Shown here one piece after another: positions 13,383 through 25,412 of a stretch of 64,000 nt of DNA. The number at the start of each line of letters is the position of its first letter. The stretch's first letter is position 1. This DNA comes from Lucifuga dentata (Eukaryota; Chordata; Actinopteri; Ophidiiformes; Bythitidae). Made by a program: the position numbers and the translations under genes. The stretch lies in the NCBI GenBank assembly GCA_014773175.1, contig VXCM01002806.1:1-64000 (forward strand), written 5' to 3'. Under the pieces are notes generated by a model, which searched no databases, was not told the origin of the DNA, and worked only from the letters and a program-made list of their open reading frames with translations.

Positions 13383-15640
13383 AATTTGCGATGGCTTTCA
13401 TAAACTATTTAAACTTTATTCATGGGTACCTGCTACTAATTAGCACCCTGTAAAGTCAGGCATATTCATGAGAATTGTGACTGTAGGCTGTGAGGAAGCT
13501 AAAATATTCAGGCATCTTTGTTTTCAGGTCACCATTTTTATAAATCCAAGACAGCTGCCACATTGACATTTGGGGAAATTACAGCAGCTGTTTCATGATT
13601 GATTATTCTATGCAATATCCAAAAATGAATAGGTTTGCAAAACAAAACTGAAGAAAGATTGAAATATGTAAAGGGCCTGACTGTTGCCTGCCCTAAGATA
13701 ATTGTTAGTGTATAATCGTATGTTTTCTTTGTCTTCTTTCTTTGCTGGCCTTACAGAGGATTTACTTCGTTTATGACTGTATGACCTCCCTTACATTTCT
13801 TCATGTTAGTGTATTTAAGATGTGTGCTAAAGAAACTGATTATATTTGTCTCAAAAATGTCAGAGTGAAGCAATGTTGAAAACTTAAAGAGGCAGCAAAC
13901 AGATGCTTGCCAGCACTCATACCCAGAAACTGCACACATGAATAAGCCAAGCCTAATTTTAAACCAACAGTGGGGGGACTTTGGCTGCGTTTCCCAACCA
14001 GAGAGCACGAACAGAGAGGAAGCACAATGCCAGTATGTCATACATTTAAATATGGTTAAATTAAAGGCTGTTTACTGTTCTCCGAGGCCATTCATCTTAC
14101 TCACTGCTAGTCTGCTTCTTGCAAATTTGTCAGTAAGAGCTTCCACATGCCAACAAGAGGAGGAAGGGAAAAGTTGGGGTTATCAGAGGAGGTTTTCATA
14201 GCGTGTCTTCAGTCAGTCTGTAGTTAATTAGCCACCTCCACACAATAAGGGCATAAGTCATTAATCACCCGGCCCCTACCAGTAGTCAGCTCACTGTGAG
14301 CAAGACGTTTGGAGACAAAAAGTTTGCTGCCTCTGACGGACTTCAAAATGGCCCCTGTCAGTGGTGTGTAAATTATAGGGCATGTTGAGTGCTGAAAGAC
14401 AAGGGCCCACTGTTTAACTAACTGTTGCTCTTTCCTTAGCTTTGTGTGTTGACAGATTCTCTTCAAGAGAAAATTCTCCACCTCTACATTTCCCATCTGC
14501 TCATATATAATTCAAAAAGATGTGCATTCTTTATTGTGAATGCACTGAAATCACAAGTTATCCACATTAAGATAAGCTCAGCGTACTAAACTCGTTTTAT
14601 GAAACCTAACTAAAGTTAATGGAATTAGACATGCTCCAAAGGTCAATGGCTGAGCAAAACCCAGCTTTAACTTTGCATTCATAAGGTTTACTTTGCCTGT
14701 CGAAGGGAGGAAATGATTGAGTGATGATGAATACGGGGCATGTTTGGAGAAGCAAAGCCGTTCTCCTGCAAAAATAAACCGCCTTGTTTCTGAGGATGAT
14801 GGAAGGCACACTTCTCAGTTGATTGAACATGCAAAAGGTCATCGGTTTTTCCTTTGCATCTGTAAACAGCGATCCGCCTGACTTTCCAGAGTACATAAGC
14901 ACTGAGGAAAGTTTATTCAAACTGGCTAAAGTTTACGTAACAATTGGGAATCCCTTGATTGGATCATTAATATAGCTGAGAATAAATAGTGGCGATGAAG
15001 TTGACTGCTTTCAGCAATAACACAGCCTAGATGGAGAAACACATGGCGTGCAGCTGCGCTAAAATGATGGGCAGGCCGTAATGCATATACACCATTTTTA
15101 ACATCAACGTGTCTGTGTTCTCTCAGTTGAAAGGCCGCATGTCTTCCTCCTGCTGCAGTTCAAAGCAGATCAGGTGGGCCATTCCATGATTCAGCACGGA
15201 CTCACAAAGACATCCAATCTCTAATGTCCAAACAGTATTTTACATTCAAACATGTGGGAAAGAGATCCTCCGCTGCTACTGAGTGATTGATGGCCTTTAA
15301 GATGGATGTATGTGAAGTCACAGAGTTCACTGCAGGAGTTAATGCAATAAGCAGAGACCTAAAAATTGTCCGAACCCATTAATGCAGCTTCATTTCTATT
15401 CTGATTGTAAAATTAATAAGTGGCAAATGGGATTTGTGAGTTTTTCCACTCCCAGTGTAAAAGCTGATGTGCTTATTACTTTAATTCATGTATCTACGAA
15501 ATGAAACGATTAATACTACAAAATCCTAGACTTTCTAATTTATTGTTTTCTTTAAACCATATCCTCTAAATGTAATTAGCACAGAATCAGTGGAAACTTT
15601 AGTCCAGAAACTTTAAATCTATTGTTATCATACAGATTTA
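13383..15640. other. Non-coding flank downstream of znf503
   Basis: No gene is supported. The stretch 14940-15330 is non-repetitive with mixed composition and several homeodomain-type cores, making it a possible regulatory element of znf503. Overlapping frames at 13751-14201 and 14578-14920 on both strands have no recognisable domain. Confidence 0.45.
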
Positions 15641-16065
15641 AAAGTAACTAAGAACATTTACTCAAGTATTATACTTAAGTGCAATTTTGAGGTCCTTGTT
15701 CTTGAGGATTTCCAGGAGTTTTGTGTAACTTCTACATTTCTGAGTGAAATATTATAGTTGTAGTTGTATTACAGTTGTAGTTACCAGTTCCTGTGCAGGT
15801 TAAGATTTTACATAAACGTATGAGCTCATAAAATAAGGTGAATTGCTATAAAACAACAACTGTAAATAAAGCAATTAATATTAGTTCTACCTTTATCAGT
15901 TACAACATTAAATGTTAAATGCATGAACAGTTTAACCTGAAAGGAACTATTTTTGATGAATACTTTTGATACTGAAGTACATTTAATTGTTTTTTTTATT
16001 TTTATTTTGAATGCAGTAGTTTAACTTCTAATTGAGTATTTAAATGGGTAAGTAGTTATTCAAAT
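15641..16065 (+). repeat. Dispersed repeat family A, near full-length copy
   Basis: It begins AAAGTAACTAAGAACATTTA and carries the CTTAAGTGCAATTTTGAGGT block, a degenerate CTACATTTCTGAGTGAAATA block, a CATAAAATAAGGTGAATTGC block and a TTTGATACTGAAGTACATTT end. With the copy at 28843 it defines a consensus of roughly 400-550 bp. Confidence 0.75.
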
Positions 16066-17600
16066 ACTGTGTGATGATCATATAAATTTTCAGTTTGTTT
16101 AATAATTCACTCATGGGCGTACATATTCATATATTCTGGGATGTTTAGCTTTATATCCCAACAAAAAAAGTGAGTAGTAATGTAAAAAATAAACAAATAA
16201 AAATTAAAAATCTTAATCTCGTTTGTTCCTGTCACATCAATATGCTGTTTGTAAATAAGAGGCGTCACATGGCCTATTATCCACAGTGGCTTCATGGCTG
16301 GCTGGTTGCAGCAGTGAATTGTGGGTTAGGGGCTTTATTACCATATATTATTGAGCTATGTTTGGAGCTAATCTACAAGAAGGATGGGTGGATTTGATGA
16401 ATATGACATCTGAGCATTAATGATGGTGATTTTATTGCTTGAGAATAGCATGATTTACTGGCAATCTGTAATGACACCGTTGGCTTGATTGAGTTGATTT
16501 GTTTTAAGGGGCTGATTAAATAGTTTGGCCATGGTTTATTTGATGATCTTTGCTTCATGGCTTCATTACAGCAATCACAAAAACTGTGGAAATGTCCCAC
16601 ATCTGGTGTCATCATAAATCATTGTTTAGCACACTTGCCACAGATATCAGTTGGCCATTTGTCTTCGTTAATTAAAGGATAATCCATGATCTCGTAATTG
16701 AGAAAATTCAGCATTCCTCGATAAACTCTGGAGAAACTGCATCTGTGTGAACACATGCGCGCGCGCACACACGCACACACTTAAATTACTGTACTTTACT
16801 GTACAGCACTAATACATATATTTTTATACATTTTGCAGTATGCCTAATCAAATAACTGGTTTGGCATTAACAGAACCTATAAATCTACTGTCAAAATTTG
16901 ACTGCAATATTCAAACACAAACCACAAAACAGAAGTCCTGCTGTTACATTTCACTAGCTGTTCAAAACAAATGAATAGTTGCAATCTTTTTAAGCAGTCT
17001 TATTCACCAGAACTAAACAAATAAAATATTTGGTGAATAAATAAATGTAGTCAAGTCACTGACAGATTTCATGGATTTTTTTTTTCTTCCATTGGACAGT
17101 GAAGCCAAACTGCAACAAAACAAAAAAGGAAAAACTAAATAGGCTAACAGATAAATTCCTATAATTGAAGATTTTTGTAATATTCATTAAAAAAAAAAGT
17201 TAATTTCTTTGCCAAGGAAGGCACAGGTTGATTTGATCTTGGTTACTTTATGTGTATTCAGATTTTTACTGTGGAAAATAAAAGAATTGCCCTCAGCTTC
17301 AGAAATGACATTTTAAAAGGGCTTCATGATACGTTTTGCTCCTCAAGACCATAGCAGCTCCTGGAAGTGAATCAATGACAGTTTGAAGAAGCTGGTTTGA
17401 TTGATTTTCCATGTCCATCATTCTGTCATGAGACCAGGCAGCCAAATCACGCAGCTGCGTAAGGCAAAATTAAAATTACTTTTACGTTGTATATTCAGCA
17501 TCTATACAGAATTATTGCTTAATATAAAAACAGGCCCTGGTTTAATCTTCAGTGCACAGCAGAACAACATAATTTGATAACCTCCTAAAATAATGCACAT
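16066..17600. other. Non-coding DNA downstream of znf503, possible regulatory element
   Basis: The stretch 16270-16740 is non-repetitive and dense in homeodomain-like cores, including TTAATTAA at 16668-16675 and an Otx-type TAATCC at 16680-16685. It lies 1-1.5 kb beyond the znf503 stop, so it could be a regulatory element or part of a long 3' UTR. Nothing coding was found. Confidence 0.4.
16752..16780. repeat. CG/CA dinucleotide microsatellite
   Basis: Short alternating purine-pyrimidine run of GC followed by CA units. Confidence 0.85.
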
Positions 17601-17632
17601 CGAGGCTTTTAAAAGTTAAATTATAGTTATTT

Positions 17633-17638
17633 TTTATT
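17633..17638 (-). terminator. AATAAA poly(A) signal candidate for znf503
   Basis: This is a second AATAAA on the gene strand, about 135 bases after the stop codon. A further match lies far downstream at 16535-16540 and would give a 3' UTR above 1.2 kb, which is closer to the long 3' UTR typical of the mammalian gene. Which signal is used cannot be decided from sequence. Confidence 0.35.
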
Positions 17639-17738
17639 TTAGTCACGCTTGAAGCTATCGCAAATAAATACACTGATCCCCACATGGATCCAGTCCCTGC
17701 ATGAAGTACAATATAAAACTCATAGGGCCTAAATCTCC

Positions 17739-17744
17739 TTTATT
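17739..17744 (-). terminator. Proximal AATAAA poly(A) signal candidate
   Basis: TTTATT on the plus strand reads AATAAA on the znf503 strand, 28 bases after the stop codon. It is close to the stop, so it may not be the main signal. Confidence 0.3.
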
Positions 17745-17771
17745 ATAAATGTTATGTATAATTCTTTGTCT

Positions 17772-19208
17772 CTACTGATATCCTAAAGCTGAGGCTGTTG
17801 TCAGTCTTTGTCCATACAAAGCATATGGAGAGTAATACGGACCAGTGGCTGCGGGCACCGGCACCGGGGCCCCATGAGTGGGCAGGGGGCTCTTTGAATA
17901 CGGGTGATAGCGACTGCTCAGTCCCAGATGGTGATGCGGGGCCCTGAGGGCCAGTGTGCCGGGGCTTCCTGGGCTTCCGTTTGGAGGCATATGCATGTGA
18001 CAAGCCATTGCGGCTGCAGCAGCAGCGTTGGCGAGAGAAGAAGAGCCCGGATACCCAGAAATCAACTTCTCCGTCCCGGCAAAAGCAGTGTGAGTCCGCA
18101 AGTGACTGAGAAGCTCCTCGGAGGAGGAAAAGCGTTTGTCGCAAGGTCCATTAGCAGACACCCAGTTACAAACGTGAGGCAGGGGGTCGTTAGGGAGCAT
18201 AAAGCCATAGGGATACAAGGGATGTCCGGTGAAAGAGGGGGGTGAGGAATGCACACCGTGTAACGGGTGCGTGGGGTACATGAGCTGGTATCCAGATTTC
18301 AGCGCGGAGGCGGCAGCAGCTGCAGCCGCAGAGTCATGTGCGCAATTCGCGCTAGATGCGCCGGACAAATGGCTTGTGCAGTGGTAGCTCAGGCAGTACG
18401 GGTCTCTACACAGACCAGCAGACATTAGAGACGGGGGCGATGCTCCAGCTAAGGGACTCGTTCCTGCTTTACTGCATCCAAGAGAGCTGGCGGCAGCAAA
18501 TTGTGCGCTTAAAAGCCCATGGCTGCTGGATTTGGTGGGGTCAAGTGTCATTCCAGGAGGGAGGAACTGTTGATAACCGTACGCGCCTGCTAAACTTCCA
18601 GGATAGGAAATGCCGGCAGGTGGCAAGGGAAAAACTGTGTGACCGGGTTTATAGGGGGAAACTGGGGCCACCAGTCCAGACCCGAGGACGGAGGAGGACG
18701 ATGAGGTTACAGATGTTGAGTCAGATGTAACAGTTTTGGATCCAGATGTGTTCTCCTGGTGCTGGCTGGCATCGGAGTTAATCCCACTTATCCTATGGCT
18801 GCCATTAGTTTCCGTCGTGTTGATTTTATTGCTGTCAGACTCCTTCTTTTCCTCCTTGTCCCCCGGTTTGCCGTCAGACGGCAGCGGAGACACAGAGGTG
18901 CAGGAACTGGGGCTGCCTGTCCTGGGCGTGAACGGCTGGCAGGTGGCGCTAGGCACTCGGAAACTGGTTTTATCTCCACTGAGGCTGCCGGCGGAGTCCT
19001 TCTTCTCTGACGATTTGGAGTACGGCTTGAAGCTGGATTTGTCTTCGGCCCCAATGTCGCTCATTTTCAGCGGGCCTGATTTAGAGTCCTTGTCGTTAGA
19101 TCCATTTGACGTTCCAGAGGAGAGTTTGGAGGAGGACGGAGGGTCCGGTTTGCCAATCTGAGAGCACGTTTGAGCCAAAAGAGCCAGCGGACTTTTCTTG
19201 GCATCCAG
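17772..19208 (-). CDS. znf503: znf503 (nlz2) exon 2: C2H2 zinc-finger co-repressor, C-terminal 478 residues
   Basis: This is the main exon of a NET-family nuclear repressor (Drosophila Noc/Elbow, vertebrate Nlz1/Nlz2). It follows an AG acceptor at 19209-19210 and begins LDAKKSPLALLAQTC, the family Sp-type motif (about residues 86-100 of the 563-residue protein). Further along are FKPY (145-148), known in the family as a Groucho-binding motif; the buttonhead-like CRDPYC box (352-357); two polyalanine tracts (about 379-385 and 480-485); and one atypical C2H2 finger with Cys432, Cys441, His454 and His458, in which the cysteines are eight residues apart. The protein ends LTTASALGYQ with a TAG stop at 17774-17772. 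The tail APVPVPAATGPYYSPYALYG matches ZNF503 better than ZNF703. Human ZNF503, at about 646 residues, is longer mainly through glycine and alanine runs missing here. Known roles of the family are hindbrain patterning and optic fissure closure. Open frames on the opposite strand are shadows. Confidence 0.96.
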   Translation of the reverse strand: MDAKKSPLALLAQTCSQIGKPDPPSSSKLSSGTSNGSNDKDSKSGPLKMSDIGAEDKSSFKPYSKSSEKKDSAGSLSGDKTSFRVPSATCQPFTPRTGSPSSCTSVSPLPSDGKPGDKEEKKESDSNKINTTETNGSHRISGINSDASQHQENTSGSKTVTSDSTSVTSSSSSVLGSGLVAPVSPYKPGHTVFPLPPAGISYPGSLAGAYGYQQFLPPGMTLDPTKSSSHGLLSAQFAAASSLGCSKAGTSPLAGASPPSLMSAGLCRDPYCLSYHCTSHLSGASSANCAHDSAAAAAAASALKSGYQLMYPTHPLHGVHSSPPSFTGHPLYPYGFMLPNDPLPHVCNWVSANGPCDKRFSSSEELLSHLRTHTAFAGTEKLISGYPGSSSLANAAAAAAMACHMHMPPNGSPGSPGTLALRAPHHHLGLSSRYHPYSKSPLPTHGAPVPVPAATGPYYSPYALYGQRLTTASALGYQ

Positions 19209-19815
19209 CTGTGAAATCGGACAAAACACAGTTGATACATCTCGTAAAAATATTCACTGATATCTTTATATTTATCTATTTATTTTTGTTAAATATACAT
19301 ATAGAACCATAATGCGTATTTTACGCATTGCGCACTAAGTTGTCTCTGGATAAAACTCAAAATAACTCAGCGTAATGGCTGCATGAGAGGAAATGTACAC
19401 ACACAGGTATTTGTTGTAGAAAACAGATACACTGTCCACAATGTTCAACACAGACATGGATATTAATTTGTAACGAGCACTGCGCTATGAGTGCAAATTC
19501 CCCCACAAATAAATTTTAATAACTAATTTTAACGGCGAGAAAAGGTCCAGTACAATGATCAGCAAACAATTTAGTCAAACCTAAAATGTCATGTAACGAC
19601 ACGATCTGAATGTGTTACATGTCGCGAAATGCTTTACTTTTTCCACAAAAATTCATCCCATAAAAGCGGGTTTAGAAGTTTTACTATTTAGGGATATTAG
19701 ATGCAAAGACTTTGTAGATTAAGGTTTAGGGAATCAATTTCCGTGTGCGCAAAAAAAAAAAAAAAAAAAATGACAGAATCATAATCCGAAAAATAGTCTT
19801 CATAGTAAAGCTTAC
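19209..19815 (-). other. znf503: znf503 intron 1 (607 bp, phase 0)
   Basis: The intron has a GTAAGC donor at 19815-19810 and an AG acceptor at 19210-19209 preceded by a short pyrimidine-rich stretch (TGTTTTGTCCGATTTCACAG on the minus strand). It interrupts the protein between PISPIE and LDAKK. An uninterrupted poly(T) tract of about 20 bases on the transcribed strand (19751-19770) starts about 45 bases inside the donor. No other feature is visible. Confidence 0.92.
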
Positions 19816-20070
19816 CTCAATAGGACTGATCGGGGTGGATGGTAAAGGCTGAAGGTACTCCGGGTGTAAAATGTGACCTGCCCGAGCCGTCAGCATTTTC
19901 AAAACCTTGATGGGAAGACGACTGGCTTGCCGGGAAGGATCTGCGGGAGAGACGGAGTTGTGAACGGATAGCTGGTTGGTCTTCACTGCGCCCCTCTCCC
20001 CCGATGAGCCGCTCTCCCACGCTGGATTCGTGCTATTTCTCAGGACAGAGACCGTGGGCGATGTGATCAT
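19816..20070 (-). CDS. znf503: znf503 (nlz2) exon 1: N-terminal 85 residues
   Basis: This exon encodes exactly 85 codons from the ATG at 20070-20068 (MITSPTVSVLRNS) to PISPIE, followed by a consensus donor GTAAGC at 19815. It contains the family signature RLPIKVLKMLTARAGHILHP (residues 51-70) and the EYLQPLPSTP segment that leads into LDAKKSPLALLA of exon 2, so the phase-0 junction fits the known protein exactly. I chose this ATG because MITSP resembles family N-termini. The frame stays open for 19 more codons upstream to another ATG at 20127, so a longer N-terminus is possible but is not supported by family resemblance. Residues 10-45 are a low-conservation Ser/Asn/Gly-rich linker, as in relatives. 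Confidence 0.94.
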
Positions 20071-20339
20071 GACCCAATTCTCGTGGAAATGGTTGAAAAA
20101 CACATGAGTAAGGGATAAAGAGAACACTACTCAAAATGTCATGCGGTTAAAAAGCCTTTGCAGCAGTGAAAGAAATAATGTTAAATCCTTAAAAGAGACG
20201 CGGAATATTAGAGCAAAAATCCGTGTGTATCACAGCCGCCACAGTGTTGCTGCTTCATCCCCAGCGTCGCTCTGAGTGTGGCTGCGGGTCCGAAGCAGAC
20301 TCGGTATTCGTGAGTCGTGGGCAGGAAGAACACTCCCCT

Positions 20340-20410
20340 TCCCATCCAGCAGCATCTGCATTAGTCCTGAGATCACAGCCTTTTTACCGCCTCCCAATCA
20401 AAAAGATACC
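20340..20410 (-). promoter_or_regulatory. Putative znf503 core promoter
   Basis: Read on the minus strand, an inverted CCAAT box in a GATTGGGAGGCGG context (around 20386-20399) is followed by a TATA-like TAAAAAGG (about 20381-20387). Start sites would fall near 20350-20360, giving a 5' UTR of roughly 280-290 bases before the ATG at 20070. The stretch 20230-20400 is richer in GC than the surrounding desert. This is a motif-based inference; no transcript evidence is available, and upstream or alternative start sites are possible. Confidence 0.4.
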
Positions 20411-20470
20411 TTGAAAGCTTGATCGATCTGACGGTGACTTTTCCAGCAGGGATTTTTTTTTTTTTTTTTA

Positions 20471-23400
20471 NTTTTTTTTTTTTTTTTTAATGTTTCACCC
20501 ACTCCAAGCGCTTTTAATCTGAAGTCTTCTATGCGTAATTGGAGTTTTGACGCATGCGCCTCCCTTGCATCCTAGGTGGTTGGTAGGTAGGCTCTTGTTT
20601 GGGATAACCAGAAGTGACTGAAACCTTTAATGTCAAATTTTAGTCCACATTAACTCCAGTTTATCCTGAGGAATGTTAATCTGAGAAGACTTCTGTCATT
20701 TGTGTCCATTCTTGGGGTGATGTTAGAGGATAAAATAACACATTAGATCAAATATTATGGATTATCTTCATGTAATGATTAAAATAACAATGACTTTGAG
20801 GTAACCACACTTTAAAGACCACTCAAATGTTTGATAGCCTGCATCTGCATCCTGAGCAGATTCTATTTGCACTGTGCTCATTATTGAAGAAGTTTTGCTC
20901 AAAGCAGCAGCTCAGTGCTTGTGTGGAGTTTCTGGTTCAGCATTCACTCAAACCTGCACTGATATCCATCAGCGTGTTCCACATTTTCAGTAACTTTCCC
21001 CTCTCAATCACTCAGTCTGTCATCTGTCAGTTCTGCCCTGCACGCCAGTTATCTGTCAACTGTCTGCTGAGCTTTTTTTTTTTTTTTTNTTTTTTTTTTT
21101 TTTTCTCTTTCTGCAGTCAGATTTAGGTCAGCTACTGCAAAGTGAATCCATTAGACATGAAGAGAAGGAGGCATGTGCATCTTCCTCACGCCTCCATCAT
21201 AATTTAGGCCTGTTATAAGTTTGCAGGGCTTGGTAAGAGTCAGTTTGTTTAATAGGAAATACGCTCTGCCAAGCAACAAAACCCTGAGGCATTAATTCTG
21301 CCAGTCATCTGTTTATGAGTGTGTGATTTTTAAATTTGCTGTTTACTTTGAGTCAAAAAATTTGCCTCTTATGTATAACATTCAAGCCAAAAATTGCATT
21401 TTTTTTTCTCTAAAAAGACTAAAACCCCCCTTGTGTCTTTTGTCTGTCATTAATCATTAAAGCTTATTTCTTCCCTTTGAAATAGACCCACTTATTTTAT
21501 TACTCAATAGCCTATAAATGTCTTGCTGATCAGGCAAAAGTTAAACATATGCAAGTGTTTTTTGATTGATAACAGGGGTGCTGTTTTCGGCAACGGCTGT
21601 CAGGCTCTGACACAGTGCTTTGAGTTATTAGGGCAGAGAAGGGCGACCATAAATTTCGACCGTCAGGCAAAAACTCCTTTATTGTGGACGTGATGGATGG
21701 CTCACCGCAGCAGACACCAAATTCTCAGCATTATCCTTAAATGGCTGCACATTTTTTTGTTGCTATAATTCATTATATTTAAACAGAAAGCCTGAAATCC
21801 CCACTGGTATTTCATACAAGGGCACTTTTCTGAATCAGCCACAGTCTCTGCAAATACAACCATTACAACCATTTACATCCAGTGCATGTTAGAGGTGGGC
21901 AAACTGCGACCTCGAGTCTGACATTATATACAGAAAACAAGAACCTGTATATGTATAGTAGAAGAAATGTTCTTATCCCTGAAGGAATGATTTATATTTT
22001 TTACCATGCCATGAATTTATATTAAACTTAAGAGATCTGTAAACTCACTTTGGAAATTGTAAAGAACATTTATGTGGGTTTGCCCTTCACTGCATCCTTT
22101 TTGCAGCATGTAAAGTGTCTTGAGTAAAAACAAAACTCTCAGCAGTTTGTTGCCTAGATGCATAATAACTTTTTTCATTCTGCAGACTTGCAATAGCTGC
22201 TTCTAATTTTTAAATCCAAAAAATGTAAATATGTCTTTGTTGGATAAGCTACCGTTTCAGCAATTTTCTATATGAATCATGTGCTGTTGGTCATTGTCCT
22301 GACCAAGGTCAAGATTAAAAATAAGAACAAAGAAAGAAAAAAAAAGACAAAACAATGGGATACATACATGTGAACACCATGTAGTTTAGTAGAGAATACA
22401 GAATATTGTTACTTTATGATCCATACTTGAAAAGACAATATTTTGATGAGTTGATAGTATTGTGTTCTGCAAATTTATTTATGATCTAGGTGGGCTGTAT
22501 GTTTGTTATTGTTGTAATTAATCCTTGTAGGCTGATGGATAATCTCATTAATTAACATGTTCAGTCAAAGAACTAAATTCCTAGAATGACACATTAAAGT
22601 TTTCAGTATTATGTCAAATTTTGAACTGTTCTCTGTCAGAATTTGTTCTTTAATGTGATAACCGAAGTAATGATGAAGAAACAGAATGCATTTCAAAAGT
22701 GCAAAAGTAATTGTTGACATCTGTTTATCTTTTCTAGATATTTGGAGGTTGCAGGCAGCAGTGAAGCATCATTCATCCATCATGAAGGTGAGTTTGTGCT
22801 CTGATTTGTTGTGCTCTCCCTAGACAAACCGATAAACTGTGCATTAAAGTATTAGACGGGAAAAAAAAAGTGCAAAGCTGTGATAAGTTTAAAAAAAAAA
22901 AAAAAAAAANAAAAAAAAAAAAAAAAAAGGAGGGATCCGGTCGATAAATGCTGCATTGTAATTGTTGAGCAAATGGAATAAAAAATTCCCTTGACATGAC
23001 ATGAAAATTCACCTTGTGGCAGCCGGCACAGGGCACGCCACATCAGAGGCGAGACAGGCCGACTGGATGTGACAGGTAAAAAGGGGAGATGATGGTTAGA
23101 AGGTGCTATTGTTTCATACCGCTTTCTTGACCTGTCAGGTCTTTGCTCAGAGGCCTGAATCGAGGACCTCCTTGTCATTTGAAAACAGTCTTAAAAGGCC
23201 GTTATCCAGACTATGGTGATTGCTTCCGTTTAATTGATTTGCTTTGCACTGAGGCTTGTCACATTAATAATGGTTAAGTACAGCCCCTGTGCGTCACCCA
23301 GAGTGGTGTGTCTATCTGGAAATTAACAGCCTATAACTGGTGTATGTGAAGCCTGAACTGCATGATCATATGAGGTGCAGCAGTTTTAAGTTTATGCTGA

Positions 23401-23711
23401 GAGTATTAATTCTAATGCTGTTTCAAAATATCTAAAAAAGTGACAAAAATTACTTGACTCAAATTTCTCGCTATGTTTGCTAAATGCTAATTTTTTTGCA
23501 TGGTGTTGATGGACATTAATGTCCCACAATGCAGTGCACTACTGAAATGGAGGATCTGCTCACAGCTGGAAAAAATGAAAATAAAATATTGTGGTAAGAC
23601 AACACCAGGAATATCTCTGAAAAGGAAAAAGTAAAGTAGTAAATTTTTGTTACCAAAAAAAAAAAAAAAAAANAAAAAAAAAAAAAAAAAAACCCTTCAG
23701 GCTTCTCTTTG
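20471..23711. other. Non-coding region upstream of znf503
   Basis: No gene was seen. The region carries three homopolymer runs broken by a single N (20471, 21089, 22910) and a fourth at 23673 close to the next element. The stretches 21500-21730 and 23040-23340 are non-repetitive and could hold cis-regulatory DNA for znf503; this is inference from position only. Confidence 0.45.
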
Positions 23712-24070
23712 TTAAAGGACCATACTAATTATTTTACATGTTGTAAACCATTTACCTGGAAATTTTGTACACTCTACAGTACAGTCTTTTAAAATCAGTT
23801 TACACATAAAACTGCATTACACCTAATAATAATGTAACATGCTAATATTAATCCATACTTGGATTACACAATTTGAGCAAGCTTCAAGCATCTGTTAAAC
23901 TTGCTTATATTAGAGAAATGAATTGAAACCAATGACTGCCTGGAAGAAAGGGGAAAAAAAAGCTGAAAAGACTAAAACATTACAGCATTGATCTGAAAAT
24001 AGTCTTCAGTAATATAGATTACAGATGTATGAGAAGCCAAAATCTCTAAAACGCTCATATGGTCCTTTAA
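23712..24070. mobile_element. TTAA-ended non-autonomous element, copy 1 (359 bp)
   Basis: The ends are a perfect 13-bp inverted repeat, TTAAAGGACCATA at 23712-23724 and its complement at 24058-24070. The outer TTAA on each side could be a TTAA target duplication of piggyBac type, leaving AGGACCATA as the element end; this is inference. The interior has no coding capacity. Its first 30 bases resemble the left end of the element at 62153-62705. Confidence 0.65.
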
Positions 24071-25375
24071 GTTTCCAAATATGATGTTGGCAGCAGTTTT
24101 CCAAATTTCCAAACGCGGTTTGATTAGCATTCATTGGTGCACATCTTATATCATTTCCCGATAGCAATAGTATTCCTATTGCCTGATAGTAACGTGATAA
24201 ATTGCATACAGCCCTCATATACTAACTGCTAAAACAGTGTACTATGAAGATTAGTACATTAGTACTTAGCTTCTGTTTCAAATATTTTCCACTCACAGTT
24301 TTAAAAAGTACAATGGTATGAGCATTTTGTTTTATGTAGCAACATATGAACATCTGATTATAAGCCACATGCATCCAGAAACAGAAAGCTATAGTGACAG
24401 GTAAATGGTGTTGAGTGAATAAGACTCAGATTATGCTGACAAGAGCCTCTGATAGGGTGCGGCAGACATTAAGTCTCTTTGATATTTTTATGACTGACTG
24501 ACAGTTTGAAATTGCTCCCATCACCTTGATAGCATGGTAATGCACCTTGCATGTCGACTGTCTTAAAGTGCAGGAAATTAGACTCCAAGTTGAGAGTTAG
24601 CTTTCAAGCAAATATGACAAGAAAATAGACTGCTTTCTTCTGTGCCCTGAGAGGGAAAATGGTCCCACAGATGCTGGAACAGAGAGATTAGGAGAACATG
24701 TTAGGAGGTATTATGGATATTAGGTGTATAGAACAGGACATGTCACATGCTAAAACGTCATACACAATCCCCTTGACTACACACTCATGCTATATATTTT
24801 TTTTTATTTCTGTCAAAAAACTGTAGCATTGTGATCATTTGCAAAAAGCTCAACTTGGAGCTGACATGAAATTACACTATCTTGCCGGAAGTCAGACATT
24901 TAGAAGTGCAGCATGATGGAAAGAATTAGAAAAGTTGAGTAACAGCCAAGATCGTGTCGGTGAAGGGTCTTTTTCACTTTGTCTCCTCAATTAGTTAAAG
25001 CTGGTCAGGTGTAGGAAGTAAAGCCTGTGGAGATTATGCTGTCGTCCACTTGGCATCAGGTAGGTGAGTATGTTGGCATGTTGTAGTCATGCTGTAGAAT
25101 GGAGTTAACTTCACCTACCCTCCCTGTTAGCACTGGAACCAATGGATGGCACAGCAGCTTCAATTCAACCTGACAGCTGCCATATTACTGGATTCTGAAC
25201 TTTGTGGAAACTTCAGGAAGCTCCTTTAATGCCTACGGTATCTACATGTCTAATAGCCTTATGGGAAATGAGGGAATAGCATCATTTCCTCATTTGACAA
25301 CATCAAAATATGGCATAGGACTTGACAGTTAAAAGTACTAGAGTCTGACTGATCATCTTGAAGGCAAATATTGGC

Positions 25376-25412
<37 letters not shown>

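Noticed and set aside
17904..19161. Open frames on the plus strand and other minus-strand phases across znf503 exon 2 (up to 141 codons)
   Set aside because: They are shadows of a GC-rich, low-complexity coding exon; only the frame with the zinc finger and family motifs is real.
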